Shown in pieces: positions 6,241 to 15,470 of a stretch of 64,000 nucleotides of DNA. Made by a program: the position numbers and the translations under genes. Numbering within the stretch: position 1 is the first letter of the stretch; each line of letters starts with the position of its first letter. A model generated the notes under the pieces. That model searched no databases and was not told where the DNA came from. It saw nothing but the letters and a program-made list of their open reading frames with translations. This stretch comes from Pseudonocardia oroxyli (GTDB lineage: Bacteria; Actinomycetota; Actinomycetes; Mycobacteriales; Pseudonocardiaceae): assembly GCF_900102195.1 (NCBI RefSeq), contig NZ_FNBE01000010.1:165852-229851 (forward strand), written 5' to 3'.

Positions 6241-8270
6241 CGGTGGGCTTCGGCGGGTTGTTCGGGGGTGGGCGGCAGGGAGGGTGTGACGCCGGTGAGC
6301 ACACGCGCCGCGACGTCCTCCGGGTCACCGTCCGCCGCCACGACGACGTACTGCTGCGGCTCGGCGGCCACCAGGCCCGCCAGCAGCCGCTGGACCCGCC
6401 CGTGCTCCTCGCCCGCGAGGCCCCCGGGCGTGCCCTCGGCCTCACGGTCCAGCAGCACCGAGATCTGCGGCCGCAGCCCGCCGGTGGACCAGGCGGCGAG
6501 CCGTTCGAGCTCACCGCGCTCCAGCTCGGCGTCCATCCGGTCCACGGCCACGCCGAACTGCGCGATCGGGCTGGCCATGAAGCGGTCGACGACGACCACG
6601 GCCCCCTCGTCCAGCGCGGGCCGGATGATCCGCTCCACGATGTCCGCCCGGATGGCCGCCGCGGCGAGCACCTTGGCCCGGGCGCTGGACAGATGGGCCT
6701 CGCGGGTGGCCGCGGCCCAGCGGGACGCGTCCCGCTCGCTGTCCTCCGGCTCGACGACGACGTGGCCCCGCTCCCGCAGTGCGGCCGCCAGCCGGGCGGT
6801 CTGCTCCGCGGTCTCAGCCGGGGTGGCGCCCTCGACCGCGATCAGCGTGCCCGAGCCCCGCCGCGTCTCCCCCGAGCGCAGGGCCGACAGCAGGTCACCG
6901 AGCAGCGGCTCGAGCCGGCGCTCGTCCATCTGCCGGTACGCGAAGGTGCCGATCACGGCGGCGAGGATGCCGCCGCCCGCCAGCACGAACCGGGTGCCGT
7001 CGACGGTGAAGGTGTGGGCGAACAGGGTGATCGAGCGGGTGCTGACCAGGCCGACGACGACCGGGACCAGCGACATCGAGCCCAGCAGGACGAGGCGGAC
7101 CAGGGACTGGACGAACGCGACGATGCGGCCGCGGATGTCGTCCGCCACCTGCGACCCGATGATCGTGAGGCCGGTGAGGAAAGCGATGCCGGCGAACCCG
7201 CCGACGAGCGCCACGGCCAGGATCGCCATGAAGAGGTAGCCGGACACCGCGACGATCACCAGCGCCGCCCCGGCCCCGACGATCGCGGTGCCGAACAGCC
7301 GGTTGTGCGGCAGCCGGTGCGCGAGCCGGGGCGCGACGCCCATGCCGCCCGCGAGTCCGACGAACACCGCGGTGAACAGCACGGAGTACGCGGCGTCCCC
7401 ACCGCCGAGGCTGGCCGCGTAGAGCTTGGCGGACGCGATCACCGCGCCCCCCGCCGCGAACGCGCCGATGATGCCGAGCACCAGACCGCGGATCAGCGGG
7501 GTGGTGGCGACGAACGTGAAGCCCTCGCGCAGCAGCGTGAGCAGCTTCGGCGGGGCCTCCTTGTCCGGCCCGCCCCCGCGCCCGGAGATCTCCGGGATCC
7601 GGAACCAGACGATGATCGCACAGAGCAGGAACGCACACCCGTCGAGCACCAGGGCGACGTAGACGGTGGTGAGGCTGGACTCCCCGCTCGCGGCCGGGAG
7701 CAGGTGCCCGATGCTGGACACGACCGTGAACAGGCCCGACGCGACCAGCACGGACACGCCGTAGGTGACGACCAGGGCGAGCTGGTTCGCCGTCTCCACC
7801 TGGTCCTTGCGGCGCAACAGGTTGGGGACCGACGCGTCCTTGGCCGGGATCCAGAACATGGCGCACATCTCGATCAGGAAGGTGGCGGCGAACAGCCACC
7901 ACAGCGACCCGACGAGCGGGATCGAGACGAAGAGGCAGAACCGCAGCACGTCGCAGGTCACCATGACCTTGCGCCGGTCGAAGCGGTCCGCCAGGGCGCC
8001 CGCGAGCGGGCCGAGCAGCAGCGCGGGCAACAGCTTGGTGGCGACGACGCCGCCGAGTGCGAAGCTCTGCGCGGCGTAGCCGGTGGTCAGCTGGGTGGCC
8101 AGCGAGGTGAGCGCGAGCAGGCTCAGCCACTCACCCGTCGCGGTGACCGCGGTGACGGCCCAGAGCCGCCGGAACGCCGGGATGGCGAGGACGCTGCGGA
8201 CACGGTGGGCGGTGGGCGCGGGACTGCTCGCGCCGCCGGGGATCTCGGCTGCGATCGCGGACACCTCCAC
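6237..8270 (-). CDS. MFS transporter fused to a degenerate dTMP-kinase domain
   Basis: The protein has 677 residues. Residues about 25-440 are a 12-helix MFS transporter (VTATGEWLSLLALTSLATQL, then ALADRFDRRKVMV as the loop 2-3 motif). Residues 470-665 align with thymidylate kinase: TLIAVEG, later VVVVDRFMASPIAQFG for the DR[YF]..S..AYQG element, and a C-terminal helix region. The P-loop, normally EGxxGxGK[ST], is here EGATPAETAEQT (480-491), so the glycines and the Lys-Ser/Thr are lost. The fusion itself is known from actinobacteria; the loss of Walker A suggests that this copy does not phosphorylate dTMP in the usual way and that another kinase does so. It is the first gene of an operon with holB. 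Confidence 0.85.
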   Translation of the reverse strand: MEVSAIAAEIPGGASSPAPTAHRVRSVLAIPAFRRLWAVTAVTATGEWLSLLALTSLATQLTTGYAAQSFALGGVVATKLLPALLLGPLAGALADRFDRRKVMVTCDVLRFCLFVSIPLVGSLWWLFAATFLIEMCAMFWIPAKDASVPNLLRRKDQVETANQLALVVTYGVSVLVASGLFTVVSSIGHLLPAASGESSLTTVYVALVLDGCAFLLCAIIVWFRIPEISGRGGGPDKEAPPKLLTLLREGFTFVATTPLIRGLVLGIIGAFAAGGAVIASAKLYAASLGGGDAAYSVLFTAVFVGLAGGMGVAPRLAHRLPHNRLFGTAIVGAGAALVIVAVSGYLFMAILAVALVGGFAGIAFLTGLTIIGSQVADDIRGRIVAFVQSLVRLVLLGSMSLVPVVVGLVSTRSITLFAHTFTVDGTRFVLAGGGILAAVIGTFAYRQMDERRLEPLLGDLLSALRSGETRRGSGTLIAVEGATPAETAEQTARLAAALRERGHVVVEPEDSERDASRWAAATREAHLSSARAKVLAAAAIRADIVERIIRPALDEGAVVVVDRFMASPIAQFGVAVDRMDAELERGELERLAAWSTGGLRPQISVLLDREAEGTPGGLAGEEHGRVQRLLAGLVAAEPQQYVVVAADGDPEDVAARVLTGVTPSLPPTPEQPAEAHR

Positions 8271-8371
8271 TGGTCTGGCGCGGGCCGGAGCTGCGGGGAG
8301 TCGTCCACCGACCGTGGAACCAGGGTAGACGGGGGCACCGACGGGTCTCGCCCGGCACCGACGAGGCCCGC

Positions 8372-8842
8372 TCAGGGGTTCATCAGCGAGTACCCCAGCT
8401 GCAGCAGGATCACCAGGTAGACGGCGACGAAGAACAGCGTCATCGTGCGCGAGCCCGCGCGGGCGCGCAGCAACCGGGACAGCCCGAGCTCGGCCTCGGT
8501 GTCGATCGGCGGCCGGTGCTCGATGCCGTTGACGATCGCCCCCCGCGGCTCCGGGCGCGACCTGCGGGTGGGGCGGCGCAGCAGCGGTTCCGGGGTGACG
8601 CGGGCCAGGTCCGGTGCGCGCGGGGCGGGGACGGGCGGGGCGGGCGTCGGAGGAGGCGCGAGATCAGCGAGGCCGGCGAGGTCTTCGGGGTTCGGGGGTT
8701 CGGGCTCGCGGGGTTCGGGCTCGCGGGGTTCGGGGTCACGGGTCGGGTCGTGGCGGCCGGTGGTCCACGGGGCGGGACGCGCCGGGCGCCGGGTGAACGG
8801 CATCCAGCGCACGAGCACGCCCGCGCGGTCCAGACCTGTCAT
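8372..8842 (-). CDS. Pro/Glu-rich hypothetical protein with a C-terminal membrane helix
   Basis: The 156-residue protein starts at ATG 8842 (MTGLDRAGVLVRWMPFTRR). Its middle is low complexity: a 15-nt DNA repeat at about 8690-8745 encodes EPREPEPREPEP, followed by Pro/Ala-rich sequence. Residues 105-130 are basic, then a conserved-looking segment PPIDTEAELGLSRLLRARAG leads into one transmembrane helix (TLFFVAVYLVILLQLGYSL) at the very end, suggesting a tail-anchored protein with a cytoplasmic body. No function is recognised. It sits downstream of the MFS-kinase start and before the PBP gene, in the same orientation as both. Confidence 0.6.
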   Translation of the reverse strand: MTGLDRAGVLVRWMPFTRRPARPAPWTTGRHDPTRDPEPREPEPREPEPPNPEDLAGLADLAPPPTPAPPVPAPRAPDLARVTPEPLLRRPTRRSRPEPRGAIVNGIEHRPPIDTEAELGLSRLLRARAGSRTMTLFFVAVYLVILLQLGYSLMNP

Positions 8843-8930
8843 GACCTCGGATCGTAGGACGGTCGGCGCCGGAGCACAGGTCATGCGCCCGGCGCGTCCG
8901 CACTGGGATCCCCGCCCCGCACGGCGGGGG

Positions 8931-11303
8931 TCAGCCCTCGTCCCCGCCCTCACCCGGCGGCGGGGCGCCCTCGCCGCCCTCCGGCGGGGCACCTTCACCG
9001 GGCGGCGCGGGCGCGGGCGGGACGGTGCCGCTGCTGACCTGCAGCACGATCTGCTCACCGGGCAGGGCGGTGCCGCGCGGGCTCTGCCCCACGACCGTGC
9101 CCGCGGGGGCGTTGTTGTCCACGGTGCGGCTGCCCACCTGCCAGCCCGCCCGCTGCAGGACGGCGCGGGCGTCGTTCTCGCCGCGACCCACGACGTCCGG
9201 CACCCGGGTCTCGGCGCCGCCGGTCAGGTACCGGTCCTCGGCGGGCGGCAGCGGCAGCACCGGCGTGCCCTCGACCATCGGGGTGACGGCGCCGTACCAG
9301 GTCTCGGCGGGCGTCTTGCCGCCGAAGATGTTGCCGCTGCGGCAGGCGAAGGGCGCGCCCGCGCCGTCGCACAGCTCGCGCGGCGAGTTCGAGTTGTCGA
9401 AGGTGATCACGGCGCCGGACAGGTTCGGCAGGAACCCGACGAAGGCCGCCGACTTGTGCTGCTGGGTCGTCCCCGTCTTGCCGCCCATCGGCCGGTTCCA
9501 CCCGACCTGGCGGGCCGCGCTCGCCGAGGTCCCCGAGATGTCGTCCTTGGACAGCCCGTGGAACAGGGTGTTCGCCAGGCCCGGCTCCACGACCTGCTCG
9601 CAGGGGGCATCGGTGATCGCGACCGGCTGCCCGGCGGCGTCGGTGATCGACTCGATGGGGCTCGGCGGGCACCACACGCCGGAGCTGGCGATGGTCGCCC
9701 CGACGTTGGCCAGCTCGAGCACGGACGTCGGCGAGACACCCAGGGTGAACGACGCCTGCCGCTGCTCCTTGGTGACCTGCGCGATCGACTTGTCCGTGCG
9801 CCGCCCGGTGCCCGGGTCGACGAACGGGGTCGTGGCCAGGGACTTCATCCCGAGGCGGACGGCCATGTCCACGACGTCCGGCACGCCGGTGAACTCCTCG
9901 AGCTTGATGAAGGCGGTGTTCGGGGAGGTGGCGAGCGCGTCCTGCAGGCTCATCCGCTCCGCGTAGGTGCCCGCGTTCTGGACGGGGATCGGGCGGCCGC
10001 CGCCGTCGAGGTAGATCGGCGACGCGTAGCCCGACGGCGGCACGGACATCTGGTAGTTGATGCCCAGCCCCTTCTCCATGGCCGTGGCCGCCGTGAAGAT
10101 CTTGTACGTGGAGCCGGCGCCGAGGTTGACCGGCTCGTAGGGCAGTCCGTAGCTCGTCTCGAGGGCCTCCGCGTTCAGCCCGTAGGTGCGGCTCGACGCC
10201 ATGGCGAGCACGCGGTGCTTCTCCCGACCGGGCTCGACCAGCGACATCACGTTGGCGACGTTCGGCTGGGTCGGGGGGACCTCGCCGTCGAGCGAGGCCT
10301 TCATCAACGTCAGCTTCTGGCGGTCCAGGGTCGTCTTGATGGTGTAGCCGCCGCGCGCCACCTGCTCCTGGCTGAAGCCGTGCTCGGCCAGGTAGGTGGA
10401 CACGTACTTGCAGAAGAACCCGGCGTCCCCCGCCCCGATGCAGCCGTTCGGCCGGGTGTTGAGCGGCGACGCGACGCCCAGCGGCTCCGCGATGGCGGCC
10501 CGGGCCTGCTGCTCGTTGATCATGCGCTGTTCGAACATCTGGCTGATGACGAGGTTGCGCCGGTCGAGCGCGGCCTGCGGGTTGGTGACCGGGTCGGTCG
10601 CGGAGATGTTCCGGACCATGCCCGCGAGCAGCGCGGACTGCGCGACGGTGAGGTCCTTGGCCTGCACCCCGAAGTAGGTGCGGGCCGCGCTCTCGATGCC
10701 GTACGCGCCGTTGCCCCAGAAGACGATGTTGAGGTAGCGCGCGAGGATCTCGTCCTTCGGCAGCTGACGCTCGAGCTGCAGCGCGACGCGGGCCTCGCGC
10801 AGCTTGCGGGCCGGGGTCTGCTCGGTGGCCTTGAGCCGCTCCGCGTCGGTCTTGGCCTCGACGTAGAGGGTGTAGTTCTTGACGTACTGCTGGGTCAGCG
10901 TCGACGCGCCCTGCACGACGTCACCGGACGCCGAGTTCGCGATGACCGCGCGGATCGTGCCCTGCCAGTCCACGCCCTGGTGCTCGTAGAAGCGACGGTC
11001 CTCGATGGCGACCATCGCGCCCTTCATCGCCTCCGAGATCTGCCCGGCGCCCACCTGCTGCCGGTTCTGATCGAAGATCCAGGCGACCGGCAGGCCCTGG
11101 TTGTCGGTGAGCGTGGTGGTCAGCGGCAGGCCGCCCTCGACGAGGCTGCTCGACGTGGAGTTCACGCTGTCGCCCGCGTCGTTGCTGATCAGCCCGACCC
11201 CGGCCGCGAAGGGGAACGCCATTCCCGCCGTGACCACTCCGGCGAGCACGCACAGGCCGAGGAGTAGGGCGATCGGCCGAGCGAGACGACGCGGAGGAGC
11301 CAC
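8931..11303 (-). CDS. Class A penicillin-binding protein with PASTA domain (PonA2-like)
   Basis: The 790-residue bifunctional peptidoglycan synthase has an N-terminal signal anchor (residues 8-38). The glycosyltransferase 51 domain carries EDRRFYEHQGVD (101-112, catalytic Glu101) and GASTLTQQYVKN. The transpeptidase has S398-T-Y-K401, S460-P-N462 and K609-T-G611-T. One PASTA repeat lies at about 695-760 (TRVPDVVGRGENDARAVL) and a Pro/Glu/Gly tail ends the protein. It acts outside the membrane, polymerising glycan strands and cross-linking stem peptides. The divergent whiB4-like gene next door reproduces the ponA2-whiB4 arrangement of M. tuberculosis Rv3682/Rv3681c, so PonA2 is the likely counterpart. 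Confidence 0.93.
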   Translation of the reverse strand: MAPPRRLARPIALLLGLCVLAGVVTAGMAFPFAAGVGLISNDAGDSVNSTSSSLVEGGLPLTTTLTDNQGLPVAWIFDQNRQQVGAGQISEAMKGAMVAIEDRRFYEHQGVDWQGTIRAVIANSASGDVVQGASTLTQQYVKNYTLYVEAKTDAERLKATEQTPARKLREARVALQLERQLPKDEILARYLNIVFWGNGAYGIESAARTYFGVQAKDLTVAQSALLAGMVRNISATDPVTNPQAALDRRNLVISQMFEQRMINEQQARAAIAEPLGVASPLNTRPNGCIGAGDAGFFCKYVSTYLAEHGFSQEQVARGGYTIKTTLDRQKLTLMKASLDGEVPPTQPNVANVMSLVEPGREKHRVLAMASSRTYGLNAEALETSYGLPYEPVNLGAGSTYKIFTAATAMEKGLGINYQMSVPPSGYASPIYLDGGGRPIPVQNAGTYAERMSLQDALATSPNTAFIKLEEFTGVPDVVDMAVRLGMKSLATTPFVDPGTGRRTDKSIAQVTKEQRQASFTLGVSPTSVLELANVGATIASSGVWCPPSPIESITDAAGQPVAITDAPCEQVVEPGLANTLFHGLSKDDISGTSASAARQVGWNRPMGGKTGTTQQHKSAAFVGFLPNLSGAVITFDNSNSPRELCDGAGAPFACRSGNIFGGKTPAETWYGAVTPMVEGTPVLPLPPAEDRYLTGGAETRVPDVVGRGENDARAVLQRAGWQVGSRTVDNNAPAGTVVGQSPRGTALPGEQIVLQVSSGTVPPAPAPPGEGAPPEGGEGAPPPGEGGDEG

Positions 11304-11466
11304 AGAGGGGAGGGTACCGACCCGAACGTGAAGCTCGGGTGGTTCGTCGGCGGTGTCGCAAGTTGAGTAGTTCTGCGTGCTGTCGGCGGGAACCGGACGC
11401 TCGCAGAATCCGTCTCAGATGCCGAACGCGGGCCGCCCCCGGCCCGCCGTGCCGAGGAGACGACCG

Positions 11467-11775
11467 GTGACCACCGCCCTGACCAGCTGGAACTGGCGTG
11501 TCGCGGCCCGCTGCCGCACGACCGATGCCGAGGGGTTGTTCGTGCGTGGCGCGCAGCAGCGGGACGCGCGGGGTTTCTGCCGCGCCTGCCCCGTCCGCAC
11601 CGAGTGCCTGGCCCACGCGCTCGACGAGGGCGTCGAGTTCGGGATCTGGGGCGGCACCACCGAGCGGGAGCGCCGCGCGCTGCTGCGCTCCCGCCCGGAC
11701 GTCGAGAGCTGGGCGGACCTGCTGGGCGCGGCCCGGCAGGCCTTCTACGAGAACGAGGGGCGTGCGGCCGGGTGA
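11467..11775 (+). CDS. whiB4: WhiB-family regulator, WhiB4-like
   Basis: The 102-residue protein starts at GTG 11467 behind CCGAGGAGACGACC. It shows the Wbl signature: a first Cys in ARCRTTDAEGLFV, then FCRACPVRTEC giving C-x2-C-x5-C for a [4Fe-4S] cluster, and EFGIWGGTTERERRALL, the G[IV]WGG turn with its basic helix. RTTDAEGLFVRGAQQRDA closely follows the WhiB4 wording that I remember from M. tuberculosis, and the gene is divergent from a PonA2-like PBP as in that genome. WhiB4 is an oxidation-responsive DNA-binding regulator there. The 163-nt divergent gap would hold both promoters. Confidence 0.9.
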   Translation: MTTALTSWNWRVAARCRTTDAEGLFVRGAQQRDARGFCRACPVRTECLAHALDEGVEFGIWGGTTERERRALLRSRPDVESWADLLGAARQAFYENEGRAAG

Positions 11776-11914
11776 GTAGATCGCCCGCGAGAGATGAGTG
11801 GGCGTCACCCATGTGTCCGGGGCCGCCCGGCGGGACCCTTCTCCTGGCACCGATGAATCAGGGACCGACTCCCGGTCTCCCCATCAGTGACCCAGACCAC
11901 ACAGGAGGCCCGCG

Positions 11915-12103
11915 ATGTTCACCCCGATCTGCTGCCCCGGCTGTACCGCCATCGTCATCGTCCCCGACTTCAGCGCCGACTTCGCGGCCCTGGGCAGGCA
12001 CTGCCCGTGCTGCGGCATCGACGTCAACGAGGCCCGCCACGCCGAGCTCGTCCCCGTCCCGGCGAGACTCTCAGCGGAGGGAGCGGACGGATCCCGCCGA
12101 TGA
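11915..12103 (+). CDS. 62-residue Cys-rich zinc-ribbon-like protein
   Basis: ATG 11915 is preceded by CACAGGAGGCCCGCG, one of the strongest ribosome-binding sites in the window. The product starts [20 protein letters not shown] and contains CCPGC and CPCCG about 22 residues apart, the spacing of a small zinc ribbon, followed by [15 protein letters not shown]. No known family is recognised with certainty. It is convergent with the ArsA-like ATPase gene and overlaps its 3' end by 33 nt. The upstream 139 nt after whiB4 would hold its promoter. The alternative is a chance reading frame in GC-rich DNA, but the Shine-Dalgarno and paired CxxC-like motifs argue against that. Confidence 0.6.
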   Translation: MFTPICCPGCTAIVIVPDFSADFAALGRHCPCCGIDVNEARHAELVPVPARLSAEGADGSRR

Positions 12104-13192
12104 CGCGGGCGGGTCCTGGACCGCCAACCGCTCGCCGACGGTGCGCAGGCCGTCCAGGTCGGCGATGTCGCCCGCCACCGCGGGCACCCGAACCACCGGG
12201 ACGGACGGGTGGGCGCCCGTGAACCGGGCGAGCAGCCGCTCCTCCCGGTCGGCGAGGTCGACCCGGTCCGCGTGCAGCCGCAACACGGCGCTCGCGAGCC
12301 GCGAGGACCCCGCGTTCTCCGCCGCCGTCCGGGCGCGCGCCGCCGACAGCGGGGCGAGGACCGGGTGGGTGCGGTTGAGCACCAGCCCGGCCAGCGGCAT
12401 CCCCTCGCTGCCGAGCCGGTCCACGAAGTAGGCGGCCTCGCGCAGGGCGTCCGGTTCGGGGGCCGCGACCACGAGGAACGCCGTCCCGTCCGACCGCAAC
12501 AGCTCGTAGGTCGTCGTCGCCCGCTCGCGGAAGCCGCCGAACATGGTGTCGAAGGCCGCGACGAACGCCGACGCGTCGGTGAGCAGCTGGCCGCCGACGA
12601 TCGTCGAGACCGCCTTGGTGAACAGGCCGAAGCCGGCGCCGACGACCTTGCGCAGCCCCTTGCCGCCCGCCCGCGCGGGCGCGGACAGCAGCCGGATCAT
12701 GCGTCCGTCGAGGAAGCGGGACATCCGCTGGGGGGCGTCGAGGAAGTCCAGCGCGGAGCGGGACGGCGGGGTGTCGACGACGATCAGGTCCCACTCGCCG
12801 CGCGCGTGCAGCTGCCCCAGCTTCTCCATCGCCATGTACTCCTGCGTTCCGGAGAACGAGCTGGAGACGGTCTGGTAGAAGGGGTTCGCGATGATCTTCG
12901 CGGCCCGTTCGGGGGTGCTGTGCGCCTGCACCATCTCGTCGAAGGTGCGGCGCATGTCCAGCATCATCGCGTCGAGCGAGCCCGCGGCCGAGGCGGGTTC
13001 GTTGGACAGCTCGTCGAGCCCCAGCGCCTGGGCCAGCCGACGGGCGGGGTCGATGGTCAGCACGACCACCCGGCGCCCGCGCTCGGCGGCCCGCAGCGCC
13101 AGCGCCGCCGAGGTGGTGGTCTTGCCCACTCCGCCCGACCCGCAGCAGACGACGATGCGGATCGCCGGGTCGTCGAGCATCTCGTCAATCAC
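12071..13192 (-). CDS. ArsA/Get3-like anion-transporter ATPase (Rv3680-like)
   Basis: The 373-residue P-loop ATPase has a deviant Walker A of the ArsA class, [21 protein letters not shown], switch [15 protein letters not shown], and switch II/Walker [21 protein letters not shown]. It starts at ATG 13192, 8 nt inside the end of the partner ATPase gene. In mycobacteria the equivalent pair Rv3679/Rv3680 lies beside whiB4 and forms a heterodimer linked to tolerance of toxic metabolites and glycerol; by position and pairing these two should do likewise. It is predicted to be cytoplasmic, using ATP to move or chaperone a client; the substrate is unknown. Confidence 0.88.
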   Translation of the reverse strand: MIDEMLDDPAIRIVVCCGSGGVGKTTTSAALALRAAERGRRVVVLTIDPARRLAQALGLDELSNEPASAAGSLDAMMLDMRRTFDEMVQAHSTPERAAKIIANPFYQTVSSSFSGTQEYMAMEKLGQLHARGEWDLIVVDTPPSRSALDFLDAPQRMSRFLDGRMIRLLSAPARAGGKGLRKVVGAGFGLFTKAVSTIVGGQLLTDASAFVAAFDTMFGGFRERATTTYELLRSDGTAFLVVAAPEPDALREAAYFVDRLGSEGMPLAGLVLNRTHPVLAPLSAARARTAAENAGSSRLASAVLRLHADRVDLADREERLLARFTGAHPSVPVVRVPAVAGDIADLDGLRTVGERLAVQDPPASSAGSVRSLR

Positions 13193-14165
13193 GCGTGATC
13201 AGCTCCGCCAGCTCGTAGAGCCCGCCCAGGTCCACCCCGGCGAGGAGCTGGGGCAGCTCCACCCGCGGGACGTCCGCCCGCGCGGCGAGCCGCTCGCCCG
13301 CCGCCGTCTCCGCGGCCACCCGCACGGCGTGCTCGACGGTCTCGGCCACCAGCCCGTCGAGCACCTCGTCGGTGAGGTCGAGACCGGCGGCGACCAGCCC
13401 GGTCCGGATCCGGCCCGCGTCCACCCGGCCGCTGGCCGCCGAGGCCACGGACCGGTCCGGCAGCCACTGCTCCCGCACCCGGTTCACGATCACCGAGCCG
13501 ACCGGCAGGTTGGCGGCGCGCAGCTCGCGGATGGCGTCGAGCGTCTCGGTGACGGGCAGGTCCTCGAGCAGCGTGACCAGGTGGACGGCGGTGCGCGGCG
13601 AGTGCAGCAGCGCGACCACCCCCTCGGCCTGGCTGTGGATCGGGCCGGTGCGCGCCAGCTCGGCCATCGCCTTCGTGACGTCCAGGAACGTGACCAGCCT
13701 GCCGGTGGGCGGCGCGTCGAGCACCACGGCGTCGTACACCGGCCTGCCGTTCTCCGTGCGCGCCACGCACTCCTTCACCTTGCCGGTGAGCAGCACGTCC
13801 CGCAGGCCGGGCGCGAGCGTGGTGGCGAACTCGACCGCACCCATCCGCTTCAGCGTCCGGCCCGCCATGCCGAGCTTGTAGAACATCTCGAAGTACTCCA
13901 GCAGGGCGGCCTCGGCGTCCACGGCCAACGCGCGGACCTCGCCGCCCCCGGGCGCGACGGCGATCCGGCGCTCCTCGTAGGGCAGCGGCGCGGTGTCGAA
14001 CACCTGGGCGATGCCCTGGCGGCCCTCCACCTCGACGAGCAGGGTGCGCCTGCCGTTCGAGGCGAGCGCCAGGGCGAGCGCGGCGGCGACCGTCGTCTTG
14101 CCGGTGCCACCCTTGCCGGAGACCACGTGCAGACGAGCCGCCCACGGATCAGCGGGAGCACTCAC
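13185..14165 (-). CDS. ArsA/Get3-like ATPase partner (Rv3679-like)
   Basis: The 326-residue ATPase begins at GTG 14165 ([20 protein letters not shown]). The Walker A is [20 protein letters not shown], with the signature first lysine of the SIMIBI/ArsA class, and the switch region is [19 protein letters not shown]. The first 60% resembles its neighbour, while the C-terminal third, rich in Ala/Glu helices, differs. Starting further upstream (14222) would add an Arg/Ala leader without a ribosome-binding site. It is first in the two-gene operon and probably forms a heterodimer with the downstream gene product. Confidence 0.88.
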   Translation of the reverse strand: MSAPADPWAARLHVVSGKGGTGKTTVAAALALALASNGRRTLLVEVEGRQGIAQVFDTAPLPYEERRIAVAPGGGEVRALAVDAEAALLEYFEMFYKLGMAGRTLKRMGAVEFATTLAPGLRDVLLTGKVKECVARTENGRPVYDAVVLDAPPTGRLVTFLDVTKAMAELARTGPIHSQAEGVVALLHSPRTAVHLVTLLEDLPVTETLDAIRELRAANLPVGSVIVNRVREQWLPDRSVASAASGRVDAGRIRTGLVAAGLDLTDEVLDGLVAETVEHAVRVAAETAAGERLAARADVPRVELPQLLAGVDLGGLYELAELITRD

Positions 14166-14275
14166 GAGACGAAGCGTAGGCGCCGCCCCGGCCGACCGCG
14201 CGCAGGCGGCCACTCGCCGCACATCCCGCCCACCGACCCCGTACCGGGTGACGGGCCCCGGTTACTGTGCGACGC

Positions 14276-14443
14276 ATGAGCGACCTGGTCAGGTGGGAGT
14301 ACCTGAACGCCCCCCTGCTGATCCACAACACCAAGGCGATCCTGGACAACTTCGGCCGCGACGGCTGGGAGCTGGTCTCGGTCGTCCCCGGCGCCACGCC
14401 CGAGAACCTGATCGCCTTCTTCAAGCGGCCGGTGCAGTCGTGA
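14276..14443 (+). CDS. DUF4177 small protein (Rv3678A-like)
   Basis: This 55-residue protein reads MSDLVRWEYLNAPLLIHNTK, then LDNFGRDGWELVSVVPG and LIAFFKRPVQS. 'W-E-Y ... L-x-x-x-G-x-x-G-W-E-L-V' is the DUF4177 pattern. It opens the operon with the RidA gene; its TGA overlaps the GTG of RidA (GTGA). It is divergent from the ArsA-like pair. M. tuberculosis has the same tiny gene between Rv3679 and Rv3678c. The function is not known. Confidence 0.85.
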   Translation: MSDLVRWEYLNAPLLIHNTKAILDNFGRDGWELVSVVPGATPENLIAFFKRPVQS

Positions 14444-14901
14444 CCACCCCCTCGCAGCGCCTGGCCGAGCTGGGCCTCACCCTGCCCGCCGTCGCGGCGC
14501 CCGCCGGGTCCTACATCCCGGCGAAGGCCACCGGGTCGCTGGTGTTCACGGCGGGCCAGGTGCCGTTCGTCGACGGGAAGCTCCCTCAGACCGGCAAGGT
14601 CGGTGCGGACGTGACCGCCGACGAGGCTGCGGAGCTCGCCCGGATCTGCGCGCTCAACGCGCTGGCGGCGATCGATGCGCTGGTGGGGATCGACAACGTC
14701 AAGGGCGTCGTCAAGGTCGTCGGGTTCGTGGCCTCCGCGCCCGGGTTCGGCGGTCAGCCCGGCGTGGTCAACGGTGCGTCGAACCTGCTGGCCGAGGTCT
14801 TCGGGGACGCGGGCCGGCACGCCCGCTCCGCGGTGGGCGTGGCGGAGCTGCCGCTCGACGCCCCCGTCGAGGTCGAGCTGATCGTCGAGGTCGGGTCCTA
14901 G
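14440..14901 (+). CDS. RidA/YjgF family protein
   Basis: The 153-residue RidA-type protein starts at GTG 14440 (MTTPSQRLAELGLTLP). Family features include YIPAKATGSLVFTAGQVPF, GADVTADEAAELARICALNA, VVKVVGFVASAPGF and ARSAVGVAELPLDAPVEVEL. In this variant the Arg that binds the imine carboxylate in classic RidA is placed at ARSAVGV. RidA proteins hydrolyse reactive enamine/imine intermediates released by PLP enzymes; this Rv3678c-like subgroup may instead have another role. It is coupled to DUF4177 upstream and overlaps by one base the next gene (TAGTG). Confidence 0.88.
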   Translation: MTTPSQRLAELGLTLPAVAAPAGSYIPAKATGSLVFTAGQVPFVDGKLPQTGKVGADVTADEAAELARICALNALAAIDALVGIDNVKGVVKVVGFVASAPGFGGQPGVVNGASNLLAEVFGDAGRHARSAVGVAELPLDAPVEVELIVEVGS

Positions 14902-15458
14902 TGGACACCGCGGCGGCACACGAACTGCTCCTCCGGCTGGCCGGTCGGCTGCCGGACGACGTGTCGTGGCGACTCCGGGACTGGCTGGCGGCGGGCGCCG
15001 CGGGGCCGGTCGGGTCGCTGCTGCCGCGGGCCCTGCTGCGCAACCGGATCGGCGTGACCGACCACGAGCGCGAGCTGCTGGCCGCGACCAGCTTGTCGCG
15101 ACTGGTGGACGCCGTCCTCCCGGGGGTCGAGCCGCCAGCCCCCTCGTTCGCCGCGGGCCCCGAGATCCCCGATCTCGCCGTGCTGACGGCGATGGCGGTC
15201 GTCGCCGGGCGCGCCGAGGAGCTGCGGGACGCGCGGCGCGGAACCCAGCGGGTCCTGGTCGTGACCGGCGCGGACCGCGCCTGGGAGCTGACCGGCACCC
15301 TGCAGCGGCTGCTGCGCGTGCACGGCGACCGCACCCCCTGCGTCGAGGTGCTCCCCACGGACCTCGAGCCGCCCGCCTACCACCAGGCCGCCATCGTCGG
15401 GTCCCGTCCGGTGTGGACGGCCCCGGCGCGATCCGGCGTGCCGGTCCCCACGAACTGA
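14901..15458 (+). CDS. Hypothetical protein, paralogue of the next gene's N-terminus
   Basis: The 185-residue protein starts at GTG 14901, sharing one base with the RidA stop. It reads MDTAAAHELLLRLAGRLPDD, then VSWRLRDWLAAGA and GSLLPRALLRNRIGVTDHER, and a C-terminal half with VLVVTGADRAWELTGTLQRL and VEVLPTDLEPPAYHQAAIVG. The opening (LLLRLAGRLPDD..WRLRDWLAAG) and the ending (PPAYHQAA) match the opening and ending of the globular part of the next protein (LLLSLAGRVDDD..., LPAYQRAALAAAG). The two genes therefore look like tandem duplicates. No function is recognised; I see no membrane segment or signal peptide. Confidence 0.75.
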   Translation: MDTAAAHELLLRLAGRLPDDVSWRLRDWLAAGAAGPVGSLLPRALLRNRIGVTDHERELLAATSLSRLVDAVLPGVEPPAPSFAAGPEIPDLAVLTAMAVVAGRAEELRDARRGTQRVLVVTGADRAWELTGTLQRLLRVHGDRTPCVEVLPTDLEPPAYHQAAIVGSRPVWTAPARSGVPVPTN

Positions 15459-15470
15459 GGAGGGCCCGCG

